DNA from: an uncultured Lachnospiraceae bacterium
GTDB taxonomy: Bacteria > Bacillota > Clostridia > Lachnospirales > Lachnospiraceae
Direction: 5' to 3'
Assembly (NCBI GenBank): GCA_947178125.1
Contig: CAMWXB010000015.1
Coordinates: 1 to 60,732 of the forward strand
Length of the DNA: 60,732 nt
In this document: positions 24,938 through 32,420 of the stretch, in pieces
How the letters are laid out: every line of letters begins with the position of its first letter
How positions within the stretch are numbered: the first letter of the stretch is position 1
Notes under the pieces: generated by a model
What the model was told of the DNA's origin: nothing
What the model saw: the letters and a program-made list of their open reading frames with translations, nothing else
The model's database searches: none
Program-made: the position numbers and the translations under genes

Positions 24938-25483
24938 ATGCTGACACTTGTCAAAAAGGCAATGCGCGGCGACAAAGAAGCTTTTACAGCGCTGATGGAT
25001 AAACACAGCGACTCACTGCTCCGCATCGCTCACGGCTATCTTTCACAGGAAGCCGACATTGCCGATGCCATACAGGATACCATTCTGGATGCTTACGAGC
25101 ATCTTCCTTCCCTGAAGGAACCACGTTATTTCAAAACATGGCTGATTCGTATCCTGCTCAACAACTGCAATCACATTTATAACAAAAACAGGAACTATAT
25201 CCCGTTGGAAGAAGTTTCCGAAAATCTCACCGATACTGCACAGGAAGTCGATACGCCTCTTTTCAGGTTCCGCGAACTGCTCTCCTATGTATCGGAAGAA
25301 AACAGAATCTGTTTCCAACTCTATTACGGCGAAGAATTGACGACGCGGGAAATCGCGGACATTCTGCACATCAAAGAAAGTACGATACGGAGCCGTATGC
25401 ACCGGGAAAAACTGAAACTGAAAATGCGGCTTCAAAAGAGCGGCTATACGGCGTCCGCCGGAAAGGAGAGCGCTTCCTCATGA
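24938..25483 (+). CDS. ECF-type RNA polymerase sigma factor
   Basis: 181 residues with sigma region 2 (DKEAFTALMDKHSDSLLRIA through DAIQDTILDAYEHLPSLKEP) and region 4 (ICFQLYYGEELTTREIADILHIKESTIRSRMHREKLKLK). There is no region 1 or 3, as expected for ECF sigma factors. A good ribosome binding site (ATGGAGGACCGGAT) precedes the ATG. The stop overlaps the start of the DUF4179 gene by ATGA; this pairing of a sigma factor with a DUF4179 membrane protein is common in Clostridia, where the second gene is thought to act as anti-sigma factor. The regulon cannot be told from here. Confidence 0.92.
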   Translation: MLTLVKKAMRGDKEAFTALMDKHSDSLLRIAHGYLSQEADIADAIQDTILDAYEHLPSLKEPRYFKTWLIRILLNNCNHIYNKNRNYIPLEEVSENLTDTAQEVDTPLFRFRELLSYVSEENRICFQLYYGEELTTREIADILHIKESTIRSRMHREKLKLKMRLQKSGYTASAGKESASS

Positions 25484-26751
25484 AAAAAGAACACAGAGAT
25501 TCCGATTTATACGAAATCCTTCATTTTACACCCGAAATTACGCCCAAAATCAAACGCAGCATAGATACTGCTTACGCACAGATCAAAGAGGAGAGTTTTA
25601 AAATGCGTAAAAAAACTAAAAAAACACATAATAAAAGGAAATTTTTCTATATGGGTCTTGCGGCTGCCCTTCTTCTCGCATTTGGCTTCTGGGGATTCAG
25701 CAATCCCGTACTGGCCGGCAAAATCCCTTTTCTCGGAAGAATTTTCCGCATAGTGGAAAACGACATCGGCTATTCCGGTAATTACAGCGAAAACGCCATA
25801 CCGCTTACCGCCCCCGAATCAGAGACTATGGAAGATGATTCTTCTGATGAAAAAAACGACTCCGGTGATACCGTTTCGGACAACACTTATTCCCAGACCG
25901 CGAACGGTGTTACGATCACGCTTTCCGAGGCAAGCTATTCGGAACTCGCCTTATACTTTTCCGTAGAAATAGATTGCGAAGAGGGATTCCCGGAAGATTT
26001 TAACTGGGTCAAAAATATGGAAGATTATATTCTCTCTTATGATTCCCTCTCTATGACGAGTACGCAGCAGTTTGATTTTTCACAGGCTGACCCGACACTG
26101 TACAATACCGCTGTCCTTTCCTGTACAGAAGCGGAAGGGCTTCCAACGCCATATAGCATCGAAGGAAATTATGCCGATTCCCATACCTTTCTCGGCGTTA
26201 TCCGGGTCGATTTGGAAACGATACGGCAAATCTTAGGTGCTGATACTCTTCCACCAGAATTTACTTATTCCTTCACCATCCAGAAATTCTGGCATGATTT
26301 GAATGAAACCAAAGAAGTTACCGTGACTACGGGGGACGGCGAAACCATTACGCTGTTAGACGGAGTCAAAAAATATTATGACGGCCCATGGAGCTTTACG
26401 ATTCCCGTATCGGTGAATCAGGCGGATACACAGACCAGAGAACTCATGCAGACGAACGCCGACGGTATCGGTATCGCAAGCGTTACCAAAACACCTTATG
26501 AAATCAAAGCCGACATTCTTCTGCCCACAGGCGTCGAACCCTTTGATTATGTCGTCGCCATTACGGATGCGGATGGAAAAATTCTGGACTCCCAGGGAGA
26601 GATTTCGGAAATCTATTCCGTCTATGGCAGAAATACCGATACGGTGCATATTTATGTGGTAGATTATAATACTTACATGGACGAGTGCAAGGCAGAAAAT
26701 GCTTATCTCCTGCCCGAAAAGGCGCTGTTCCAGACGACCGTTGAATGGTGA
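25480..26751 (+). CDS. DUF4179 membrane protein, probable anti-sigma factor
   Basis: 423 residues. The cytoplasmic N-terminus (about 50 residues, with ILHFTPEITPKIKRSIDTAY) should bind the sigma factor. One membrane segment lies at about 55-74, and the rest is an extracytoplasmic beta-rich domain after an acidic Ser/Asp linker. The DUF4179 region begins near TANGVTITLSEASYSELALY. It is translationally coupled to the ECF sigma gene by a 4-bp overlap. Directly after the TGA stop the same frame continues for about 40 codons with an RSAxx pentapeptide repeated three times, which may be a former C-terminus or chance. Confidence 0.8.
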   Translation: MKKEHRDSDLYEILHFTPEITPKIKRSIDTAYAQIKEESFKMRKKTKKTHNKRKFFYMGLAAALLLAFGFWGFSNPVLAGKIPFLGRIFRIVENDIGYSGNYSENAIPLTAPESETMEDDSSDEKNDSGDTVSDNTYSQTANGVTITLSEASYSELALYFSVEIDCEEGFPEDFNWVKNMEDYILSYDSLSMTSTQQFDFSQADPTLYNTAVLSCTEAEGLPTPYSIEGNYADSHTFLGVIRVDLETIRQILGADTLPPEFTYSFTIQKFWHDLNETKEVTVTTGDGETITLLDGVKKYYDGPWSFTIPVSVNQADTQTRELMQTNADGIGIASVTKTPYEIKADILLPTGVEPFDYVVAITDADGKILDSQGEISEIYSVYGRNTDTVHIYVVDYNTYMDECKAENAYLLPEKALFQTTVEW

Positions 26752-26754
26752 GTT

Positions 26755-26799
26755 CGTTCCGCCAACGATCGCTCCGCCGATAATCGTTCTGCCGCCGAC
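26755..26799 (+). repeat. Three tandem 15-bp repeats just after a stop codon
   Basis: CGTTCCGCCAACGAT, CGCTCCGCCGATAAT and CGTTCTGCCGCCGAC follow each other at 15-bp period, starting four bases after the TGA of the DUF4179 gene. They keep its reading frame and would encode RSAND, RSADN and RSAAD. Confidence 0.7.
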
Positions 26800-26868
26800 G
26801 GCATGACAGGGTGTGCTAAGACTTTGTTTGCTTTTTGTTACAGTTCCGCTAAGAAAAGCCTCCTTCTA

Positions 26869-26897
26869 TTTTGATACCTGATTTGAATCATTATAAT
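26869..26897 (+). promoter_or_regulatory. Promoter of the 47-residue membrane protein gene
   Basis: TTTTGA (26869-26874) and a consensus TATAAT (26892-26897) are 17 bp apart, about 50 bp before the start codon. Confidence 0.6.
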
Positions 26898-26948
26898 AAA
26901 GGTATGAAACAAAATCAGACAAATCAAAATAGAAAGAGAGGCAGTCTT

Positions 26949-27092
26949 ATGAACATTGGTATGTTGATCATTGCAATCATCGGCGGTCTGGCAGGTATCT
27001 TGAGCACCGTCTATCTGGTCATCAGCCTTCCGGCCGTTATCATATGGAAAATCTTCCGCCATTTTAAATCCGGCAGTGCTTTAACGGATTAG
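26949..27092 (+). CDS. Small membrane protein (47 residues)
   Basis: Two hydrophobic stretches (MLIIAIIGGLAGILSTVYLV and SLPAVIIWKIF) are followed by a basic, polar end (RHFKSGSALTD). AGAGAGG lies upstream of the ATG, a promoter precedes it, and a terminator at 27114-27144 follows, so this is a complete transcription unit. I do not recognise the family. It faces the two micropeptide genes at 27147-27334 across a shared terminator. Confidence 0.6.
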   Translation: MNIGMLIIAIIGGLAGILSTVYLVISLPAVIIWKIFRHFKSGSALTD

Positions 27093-27113
27093 TAACAATC
27101 GGTAAGGAAAACA

Positions 27114-27144
27114 GAAAACGCCGGTCATGCGAACCGGCGTTTTC
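27114..27144. terminator. Bidirectional terminator
   Basis: GAAAACGCCGG (27114-27124) pairs with CCGGCGTTTTC (27134-27144). A- and T-rich flanks let it end both the rightward 47-residue gene and the leftward micropeptide genes. Confidence 0.85.
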
Positions 27145-27146
27145 CA

Positions 27147-27239
27147 TTATTTTTGTTTATTGGCAATGAGGGAATAAACAAAACAGCCTGCCAGGGCAAC
27201 GAATACAAGCCCAATAATGATAAACTCTACTACACCCAT
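27147..27239 (-). CDS. KdpF-like micropeptide (30 residues)
   Basis: The sequence begins MGVVEFIIIGLVFVALAGCF and ends VYSLIANKQK: a single hydrophobic helix with a short basic tail. AGGAGG lies seven bases before the ATG and overlaps the stop codon of the 27-residue gene upstream, so the two are translationally coupled. Size, topology and the neighbouring KdpDE-like regulators recall KdpF, the small subunit of the potassium pump, but no kdpABC genes are present and the match is weak. It could equally be another small membrane regulator. Confidence 0.55.
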   Translation of the reverse strand: MGVVEFIIIGLVFVALAGCFVYSLIANKQK

Positions 27240-27250
27240 TTTCTTTCCTC

Positions 27251-27334
27251 CTATCTGTGTTCATACCAGATTCCACCAAAAAATCCAACCACGACAATCA
27301 CGATTGCGATAACAGACCACGCATCCATCTGCAT
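27251..27334 (-). CDS. Single-helix micropeptide (27 residues)
   Basis: The peptide begins MQMDAWSVIAIVIVVVGFFG and ends GIWYEHR: one membrane helix with short polar ends. GGGGAGGAAATCGAA gives a good ribosome binding site. It is the first of two tandem micropeptide genes transcribed away from the KdpDE-like operon, and its TAG lies inside the AGGAGG of the next gene. Coding status rests on the initiation signals and hydrophobic composition; the family is not recognised. Confidence 0.5.
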   Translation of the reverse strand: MQMDAWSVIAIVIVVVGFFGGIWYEHR

Positions 27335-27457
27335 TTCGATTTCCTCCCCATAACAGTCTTTTTATGATCATAACTGATCTGTCTTTTCCTTTTACACAAG
27401 GAAAGTTTAGCACAGCCTTTGGATTTTTTCTCATTCACCGTACATTCCTTAGCGTAA

Positions 27458-27555
27458 CTTTAACGCATCCTTTGCATGTTCTTAACATCCCCCTTTTCTT
27501 TTAGCGCTTTCTTAACACCTCTCCCCATTTTCTTTTTCCGGAAAAAAGGTATAAT
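27458..27555 (+). promoter_or_regulatory. kdpDE-like promoter with repeated CTTAAC boxes
   Basis: A consensus TATAAT lies at 27550-27555 with no good -35, which suggests activation. Upstream are three similar boxes: CTTTAAC (27458-27464), TTCTTAACA (27479-27487) and TTCTTAACA (27509-27517), the last near the -35 position. T-rich direct repeats of this kind are typical binding sites for OmpR-family response regulators. The intergenic region also serves the leftward micropeptide genes. Confidence 0.5.
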
Positions 27556-27648
27556 GAATCCATGAACGATTTGAAACTCGGCAGCAATATATAACAGACA
27601 GCAAAATGAAAACGATGTGAAACAGTATCATATGAAAGGTATTTTAAC

Positions 27649-28722
27649 ATGATAAAATCCCAGAAAATAACGAATCTGATCATTACGGTTTCCTGCCTGA
27701 CGGCAGCAACTGCACTCGCCTTCCTTTTCTTTTATCTCGTGCCAAATAACGGCAGCAATATCGCATTGATCTATATTCTCGCCCTGATCGTCATCGTACG
27801 TTTTACGGACGGTTATCTGCCGGGACTTTTTTCATCGGTCATTGCGGTCATCTGCGTCAACTTTCTTTTTACCTACCCTTATTTTGAATTGAACTTCACG
27901 CTGGCCGGTTATCCGATCACCTTCCTTGAAATGCTCGCCGTCACATTATTTACGAGCACTATGACAACAAGTATGAAGGAGCAGGCAAAATTAATCGCGG
28001 AAAGGGATAAACTATTATCAGAAGCCGAAAAAGAAAAAATGCGCGCCAATCTGCTCCGCGCCGTCTCACATGACCTGCGCACACCGCTGACCGGCATCAT
28101 CGGCGCCAGCGCATCCTATTTGGAAAACGACGGCACACTTTCGGATTCGGAAAAAAATTCCATTGTCATGCACATTCAGGAAGATGCGAACTGGCTCCTG
28201 AACATGGTCGAAAACCTGTTGTCCGTAACGAGAATCTATGACCAGTCCACCAAGGTAAAGAAGACCGACGAATCCGTTGAAGAGGTCGTTTCCGCGGCAA
28301 TGCTCCGGCTGAAAAAAAGGATACCCGACGCACAGGTCAACGTATCGGTTCCCGACGAACTGCTGATCATCCCGATGGATGCCATCTTAATCGAGCAGGT
28401 CTTACTGAACCTGCTGGAAAATGCCATTATCCACTCACAAAGCGAAAAGCCGATTCTCTGCTTTGTAGATGACGACAGCCAGACGGTCACTTTTCATGTA
28501 AAAGATTTCGGAATCGGCATTGCCGAGAACAGGCAATATGACATTTTTGACGGTTCCTCCTACACCGGAAGCACCGATTCCAATAAGGGAATGGGCATCG
28601 GCCTGTCCATCTGTAAAACAATCATCACGGCACACGGCGGCATCATCAACGTCCGCAATCATGAACACGGCGCAGAATTTTATTTTTCTCTTCCCAAAGA
28701 AAGGGCACCCCATGAATCCTAA
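27649..28722 (+). CDS. KdpD-like sensor histidine kinase lacking the N-terminal KdpD/Usp domains
   Basis: 357 residues. Four membrane helices at about 7-105 form a DUF4118 module (RFTDGYLPGLFSSVIAVICV is the family pattern). A HisKA domain follows with phospho-accepting His141 (AVSHDLRTPLTG), then a HATPase domain with the N box (EQVLLNLLENAIIHS), DFGIGI and GMGIGLSICKTII. Full-length KdpD has another roughly 400 cytoplasmic residues before the membrane domain; these are absent here. The response regulator gene overlaps its 3' end by 11 bp. Likely role: sensing potassium, turgor or an envelope signal. Confidence 0.88.
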   Translation: MIKSQKITNLIITVSCLTAATALAFLFFYLVPNNGSNIALIYILALIVIVRFTDGYLPGLFSSVIAVICVNFLFTYPYFELNFTLAGYPITFLEMLAVTLFTSTMTTSMKEQAKLIAERDKLLSEAEKEKMRANLLRAVSHDLRTPLTGIIGASASYLENDGTLSDSEKNSIVMHIQEDANWLLNMVENLLSVTRIYDQSTKVKKTDESVEEVVSAAMLRLKKRIPDAQVNVSVPDELLIIPMDAILIEQVLLNLLENAIIHSQSEKPILCFVDDDSQTVTFHVKDFGIGIAENRQYDIFDGSSYTGSTDSNKGMGIGLSICKTIITAHGGIINVRNHEHGAEFYFSLPKERAPHES

Positions 28723-29419
28723 AAAACAACTTTTACTCATTGAAGACGAACGCAATATCTGTAATTTTATTATGACCACTCTAAAATCCAACGACTACAA
28801 AGTGTCTTATGCGCTCAATGCACAGACCGGCCTGTCTCTTGCGGCCTCTCAATGTCCCGACCTGATTCTTCTCGACCTGGGCCTTCCTGACATGGACGGA
28901 ATCGACGTCATTAAAAAAATAAGAAGCTGGAGCAATCTGCCGATTATTGTCATTTCTGCCAGAACGCAGGAAAAAGAAAAAGTAGAAGCGTTAGATGCGG
29001 GGGCGGATGACTATATCACCAAACCTTTTGGCACTTCCGAACTGATGGCACGCATCCGTACCGCCCTGCGCCGCACCGCGTCCGGCAGCGGCTCCCAGTC
29101 TCCGCAGAACAGATATACTGCCGGAAGTCTTGTCATTGACTATGAAAAGCACATTATTACAATTGATGGGGAAATCGTGCATTTTACCCAAATTGAATAT
29201 AAAATTCTGACCTTTTTATCCCAGAATGCGGGCCGTGTCATCACTTATGACTCCCTCATTTCCCATGTATGGGGGCCTTTCGCAGACAGCAATAACCGAA
29301 TCCTGCGTGTCAATATGGCCAATATCAGAAGAAAACTGGAAAACAATCCTGCGGACCCTCACTATATTTTCACAGAAATCGGTATCGGCTACCGGATGAT
29401 CGACAATGAAAATCAATAG
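28712..29419 (+). CDS. KdpE-like OmpR-family response regulator
   Basis: 235 residues. The receiver domain has the acidic pair ED (11-12), phospho-acceptor Asp55 (LILLDLGLPDMDG), the Thr/Ser position (IIVISARTQ) and Lys in DYITKPFG. A C-terminal winged helix follows (YKILTFLSQNAGRVITYDSL, then RVNMANIRRKLE). The start is the ATG within the 3' end of the kinase gene; upstream codons in this frame are only overlap. It works with the kinase at 27649. Candidate targets are its own promoter and the divergent micropeptides, from repeated CTTAAC boxes. Confidence 0.92.
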   Translation: MNPKKQLLLIEDERNICNFIMTTLKSNDYKVSYALNAQTGLSLAASQCPDLILLDLGLPDMDGIDVIKKIRSWSNLPIIVISARTQEKEKVEALDAGADDYITKPFGTSELMARIRTALRRTASGSGSQSPQNRYTAGSLVIDYEKHIITIDGEIVHFTQIEYKILTFLSQNAGRVITYDSLISHVWGPFADSNNRILRVNMANIRRKLENNPADPHYIFTEIGIGYRMIDNENQ

Positions 29420-29440
29420 CATTTCCATGCCCGATATGAT

Positions 29441-29520
29441 ACACTAGGATGAAAAGAAGTTCTGCTTGCAGCCAAAAGGCGTTTCATCTGGAACTTCTAT
29501 CATTTACTCTGCAAATTCTT
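29441..29520 (+). repeat. Structured repeat, copy D (degenerate)
   Basis: ACTAGGATGAAAAGAAGTTCT matches the left edge of copy B across about 20 bases. P2 is AGAAGTTC (29455-29462) with GAACTTCT (29491-29498), enclosing GCC-AAAA-GGC. The P3 and P1 closing strands are only partly recognisable (CATTTAC-TCT-GCAAATT). This copy starts 27 bp after the response regulator stop codon rather than at it, and it keeps the ACTAG edge in non-coding DNA. Confidence 0.6.
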
Positions 29521-29560
29521 CTTAATGAAATATTCCTATAAAAGAGGTGCCTCAGTAGAA

Positions 29561-30106
29561 ATGGAAACAGACGAAAAGTACATGAAAGAAGCCATTAAAC
29601 AGGCACAGAAGGCTTATGCGCTGGGAGAAGTTCCCATCGGCTGTGTCATTGTTTATCAGGATAAAATCATCGGGAGAGGTTATAACCGGCGGAATACCGA
29701 TAAGAATACGCTTGCGCATGCGGAGTTGACCGCCATTAATAAAGCAAGCAAAAAGATGGGTGACTGGCGGCTGGAAGGCTGCACGCTCTATGTGACGCTG
29801 GAACCGTGCCAGATGTGTGCAGGCGCCATTGTACAGGCACGCATCACGGAAGTCGTTATGGGCTGCATGAATCCCAAAGCGGGATGTGCCGGCTCCATTC
29901 TCAACGTTCTCGAAATGCCCCAGTTCAATCATCAGGTCCGGGTAAAAAGAGGCATTCTGGAAGAATCCTGTTCTGCTCTGTTAACGACATTTTTCAAAGA
30001 ATTGCGTATCAGAAATAAGGCGGAAAGAAAAGCGCTTTCAGCTATTGAACCGGAATGTCTGCCAACGCAGGCAGACGAATGTAAAAACGCGAAGAATCAA
30101 AGTTGA
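29561..30106 (+). CDS. tadA: tRNA adenosine(34) deaminase
   Basis: 181 residues. It makes inosine at the wobble position of tRNA-Arg(ACG). The zinc and catalytic motif is HAE (LAHAELTAINKAS) and the cysteine pair is in EPCQMCAGAIVQARI. EVPIGCVIVYQDKIIGRGYN at the N-terminus and NHQVRVKRGILEESCSALLT at the C-terminus are standard. The ATG at 29561 is chosen, with AAAGAGGTG 11 bases upstream; an ATG 12 codons earlier has no ribosome binding site. The SRP RNA promoter overlaps the stop codon, keeping the classical tadA-SRP RNA order. Confidence 0.95.
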   Translation: METDEKYMKEAIKQAQKAYALGEVPIGCVIVYQDKIIGRGYNRRNTDKNTLAHAELTAINKASKKMGDWRLEGCTLYVTLEPCQMCAGAIVQARITEVVMGCMNPKAGCAGSILNVLEMPQFNHQVRVKRGILEESCSALLTTFFKELRIRNKAERKALSAIEPECLPTQADECKNAKNQS

Positions 30107-30131
30107 CAAAAAGCCAAAAAAACAGTATACT
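30103..30131 (+). promoter_or_regulatory. SRP RNA promoter overlapping the tadA stop codon
   Basis: A consensus TTGACA (30103-30108) and TATACT (30126-30131) are 17 bp apart. The TGA of tadA is inside the -35 box. Confidence 0.88.
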
Positions 30132-30137
30132 TATTTA

Positions 30138-30400
30138 ACCGCGCAGCCGGGGCGTTAGCGGTGCCCTGTACCTACAATCCGCTCTAGTAGGGGTGATGCT
30201 TGATTGAGGGCTTATTCCTGTGTAGCTGCCCTTTATAAGTGGCGTTGAAGTTCGGGTCTTACGCAATGGGAATCCATGAACCGTGTCAGGGTGGGAACAC
30301 AGCAGCACTAAGTGGAAGCTTCCATGTGCCGTGAGGGTGCCTGGCGGAGTTAACTGTAAAGGTAACGTGCATGGGTCTGGTTCGAGAGAAAGCGCGCGGT
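30138..30400 (+). ncRNA. ffs: Signal recognition particle RNA, large type with Alu domain
   Basis: About 263 bases. The Alu domain is recognisable from GGGCGTTAGCGGTGCCCTGT and the paired-loop region ATCCGCTCTAGTAGGGGTG. The S domain carries GTGTCAGGGTGGGAACACAG followed by CAGCACTAAGTGG, the Ffh-binding internal loop. The ends pair as CCGCGC (30139-30144) with GCGCGG (30394-30399), followed by TTTTGAATTTT as terminator. The RNA lies convergent to the GGDEF gene with about ten bases between them. Confidence 0.95.
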
Positions 30401-30409
30401 TTTGAATTT

Positions 30410-32326
30410 TCAGCCCTGCCGTCTGCGCTCGGCCTTTTTCGCTCTCTTGACCTGGTACATTTTTCGGTCTGCCAGTTCTACAAGAATTTCCAAATCTGCT
30501 TTTTCTGCGTCAGTTTCTATCCAATAGCCGATACTTGCATCCAAACAATAAGCTCTTGTATATCTGGCATTATACCGCTCGATAGAATTTCTGATTCGCT
30601 CAATATATTCCTGAATACCCTCCTCAGAATACCCGTTCACGACAATAACGAATTCATCCCCGCCATATCTCGCCAACAGTTCTCCATGATGGCGGTTATC
30701 CTCCAGAATATTCGCCATTGCCTTAATATAAACGTCTCCCTCTTCATGTCCATACAGATCATTTACCGTTTTCAATCCATCCATATCTGCAAAAATAACG
30801 GCAACAGGCTGTTTTCTCCTCTTAGCCTCTTCCAGGATTCTCGGTGCGAACTTGTTGTATCCTGCCCGGTTATTGACACCTGTCAGTTCATCATACAGCC
30901 ACATCTTACTCAGACGGCCGAGCATCGCATTCATCGTATCCTGCCTGCGCACCGTTTCCAATGCGTTGTCCAGACTCAGAATAAAATGCCTGAAAAAGCG
31001 GCTTTCTAACGCAGGCCGGTAATTGCCTACGACACAATAGCCAAAACAGTATTCCTGGTGGTGCAGCGGCATGATCAAATAGAAATTACCCTCTTTTCCA
31101 CTCTTGCAGGAAAGCGGCAGCAGCGTATTCTTATGAAAGCCGTCATAGCTGGAAAAAACCCCTCTTTCATACGCAAGCGGAATCCAGATATCATCCGTAT
31201 ATATCGTTTCATCCCTTCCCCGCTCTTTTCCTTCCGCCATATGCTCCAATTCTTCAAAATAATTTTCCATGCTCCCGCACATGCACAGATAAAAATAATC
31301 CGGAGCGAGAAGTTCAATATACTGCTGCGCACACTCCTTAAAATCTTCAAAAGTCTCCAGTCCGGTAAATTCCGCCGCACAACATTTTAACAATTCCAGA
31401 TTATCATCCACCTCGACCGATTTCTTAACATACATCTCCTGCAGCTCCGCATGCGTATAACTCTGCTTCTTATCGCATCCGCAGGACTGTGAAAAAAGCG
31501 GCTTTCCATATACAATATGCTCCATAGACGGATTTTCTTTCCTTATCGCCTGTACCAGCGTCCTATAGGCAATTTCTGCCGCTGTATATTCTCCTCGTCT
31601 GACTGTCGTCAAACGAGGATGATTCAACTGCGCAATGGAACTGTTATCATAGCCTGTCACAAGAATATCTTCCGGTACTCGATATCCAGCCTCCTTCAAT
31701 GCCAAAATGGCGCCAATGGCCATATCATCATTCGCCGCCATGACCGCATCAGGCAATGGCATGTCCTTTTTCAGAAGTTCATTCACTGCCTGAATACCGC
31801 TTTTATAAGTATAATCTCCGTAAGCCGCCATCTGCTCATCCCATTTTAGATGATACCGTTCCAACGCTTCCCTGTATGCGCTCAACCGCTCTGCTGCATC
31901 CTGGCTCTCTATAGGGCCGGATATATAGAAAATCCGCTGCGCTTGATGTTCCGTCACAAGATGTTCCACAATGGCATGTATACCTGATTGATTCTCCAGC
32001 CAGATATTGATTGTGCCATCTATTTTGACCAGCATGGACGCACAGGGAACGCCCGCTTTCTTAATCCTGCTGACCAATTCTTCCCGAATCTTTGCATCAT
32101 GAATTGTTTCCAGATTGGTAATAACACCGTCATATTGTGTAAAATCCGGTAAATTGTATATATTGTATTCTCCTTTTTCGTATTTGAAACGGGACGCATA
32201 ATACCACCCGTCACATGTGAAAATATAAATGTTCGTTCCTTCCGGCAGTGCGCTGTCCAATATACCGTTGATCATCCTTTTCTGTGTATCGAACCCGACA
32301 CCGCCCATTAATACTGCAATATCCAT
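30410..32326 (-). CDS. Cytoplasmic diguanylate cyclase with LacI/RbsB-type sugar-binding sensor domain
   Basis: 638 residues. Residues about 1-285 form a periplasmic-binding-protein-like domain of the LacI-regulator type (VITNLETIHD, IFYISGPIESQDAAERLSAY, AVMAANDDMAIGAILALKEA, VTGYDNSSIAQLNHPRLTTV) without helix-turn-helix or signal peptide. An unassigned middle region follows (about 300-460). The C-terminal domain is a GGDEF with intact GGDEF at about 555-559. The product-inhibition I-site (RxxD) is not conserved; HHGE stands there. No membrane segment is seen. It should make c-di-GMP in response to a cytoplasmic sugar-like ligand. The stop codon lies next to the U-tract of the SRP RNA terminator. 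Confidence 0.88.
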   Translation of the reverse strand: MDIAVLMGGVGFDTQKRMINGILDSALPEGTNIYIFTCDGWYYASRFKYEKGEYNIYNLPDFTQYDGVITNLETIHDAKIREELVSRIKKAGVPCASMLVKIDGTINIWLENQSGIHAIVEHLVTEHQAQRIFYISGPIESQDAAERLSAYREALERYHLKWDEQMAAYGDYTYKSGIQAVNELLKKDMPLPDAVMAANDDMAIGAILALKEAGYRVPEDILVTGYDNSSIAQLNHPRLTTVRRGEYTAAEIAYRTLVQAIRKENPSMEHIVYGKPLFSQSCGCDKKQSYTHAELQEMYVKKSVEVDDNLELLKCCAAEFTGLETFEDFKECAQQYIELLAPDYFYLCMCGSMENYFEELEHMAEGKERGRDETIYTDDIWIPLAYERGVFSSYDGFHKNTLLPLSCKSGKEGNFYLIMPLHHQEYCFGYCVVGNYRPALESRFFRHFILSLDNALETVRRQDTMNAMLGRLSKMWLYDELTGVNNRAGYNKFAPRILEEAKRRKQPVAVIFADMDGLKTVNDLYGHEEGDVYIKAMANILEDNRHHGELLARYGGDEFVIVVNGYSEEGIQEYIERIRNSIERYNARYTRAYCLDASIGYWIETDAEKADLEILVELADRKMYQVKRAKKAERRRQG

Positions 32327-32420
32327 TTTTACAACTATGCCTCTTTCTCAGTCTGTAACCTACGCTGACTCTTAGAATTTTATATGTATATTGTAGCATA
32401 ATTTATCTGTCGGAACCATA

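Noticed and set aside
27147..27239. Firm assignment as kdpF
   Set aside because: Only size, topology and neighbouring regulators agree; no kdpABC is present and the sequence match is weak, so no gene symbol is given.
30410..32326. LacI-family transcription factor
   Set aside because: The sugar-binding-like domain starts at residue 1 with no helix-turn-helix, and the C-terminus is a GGDEF enzyme.
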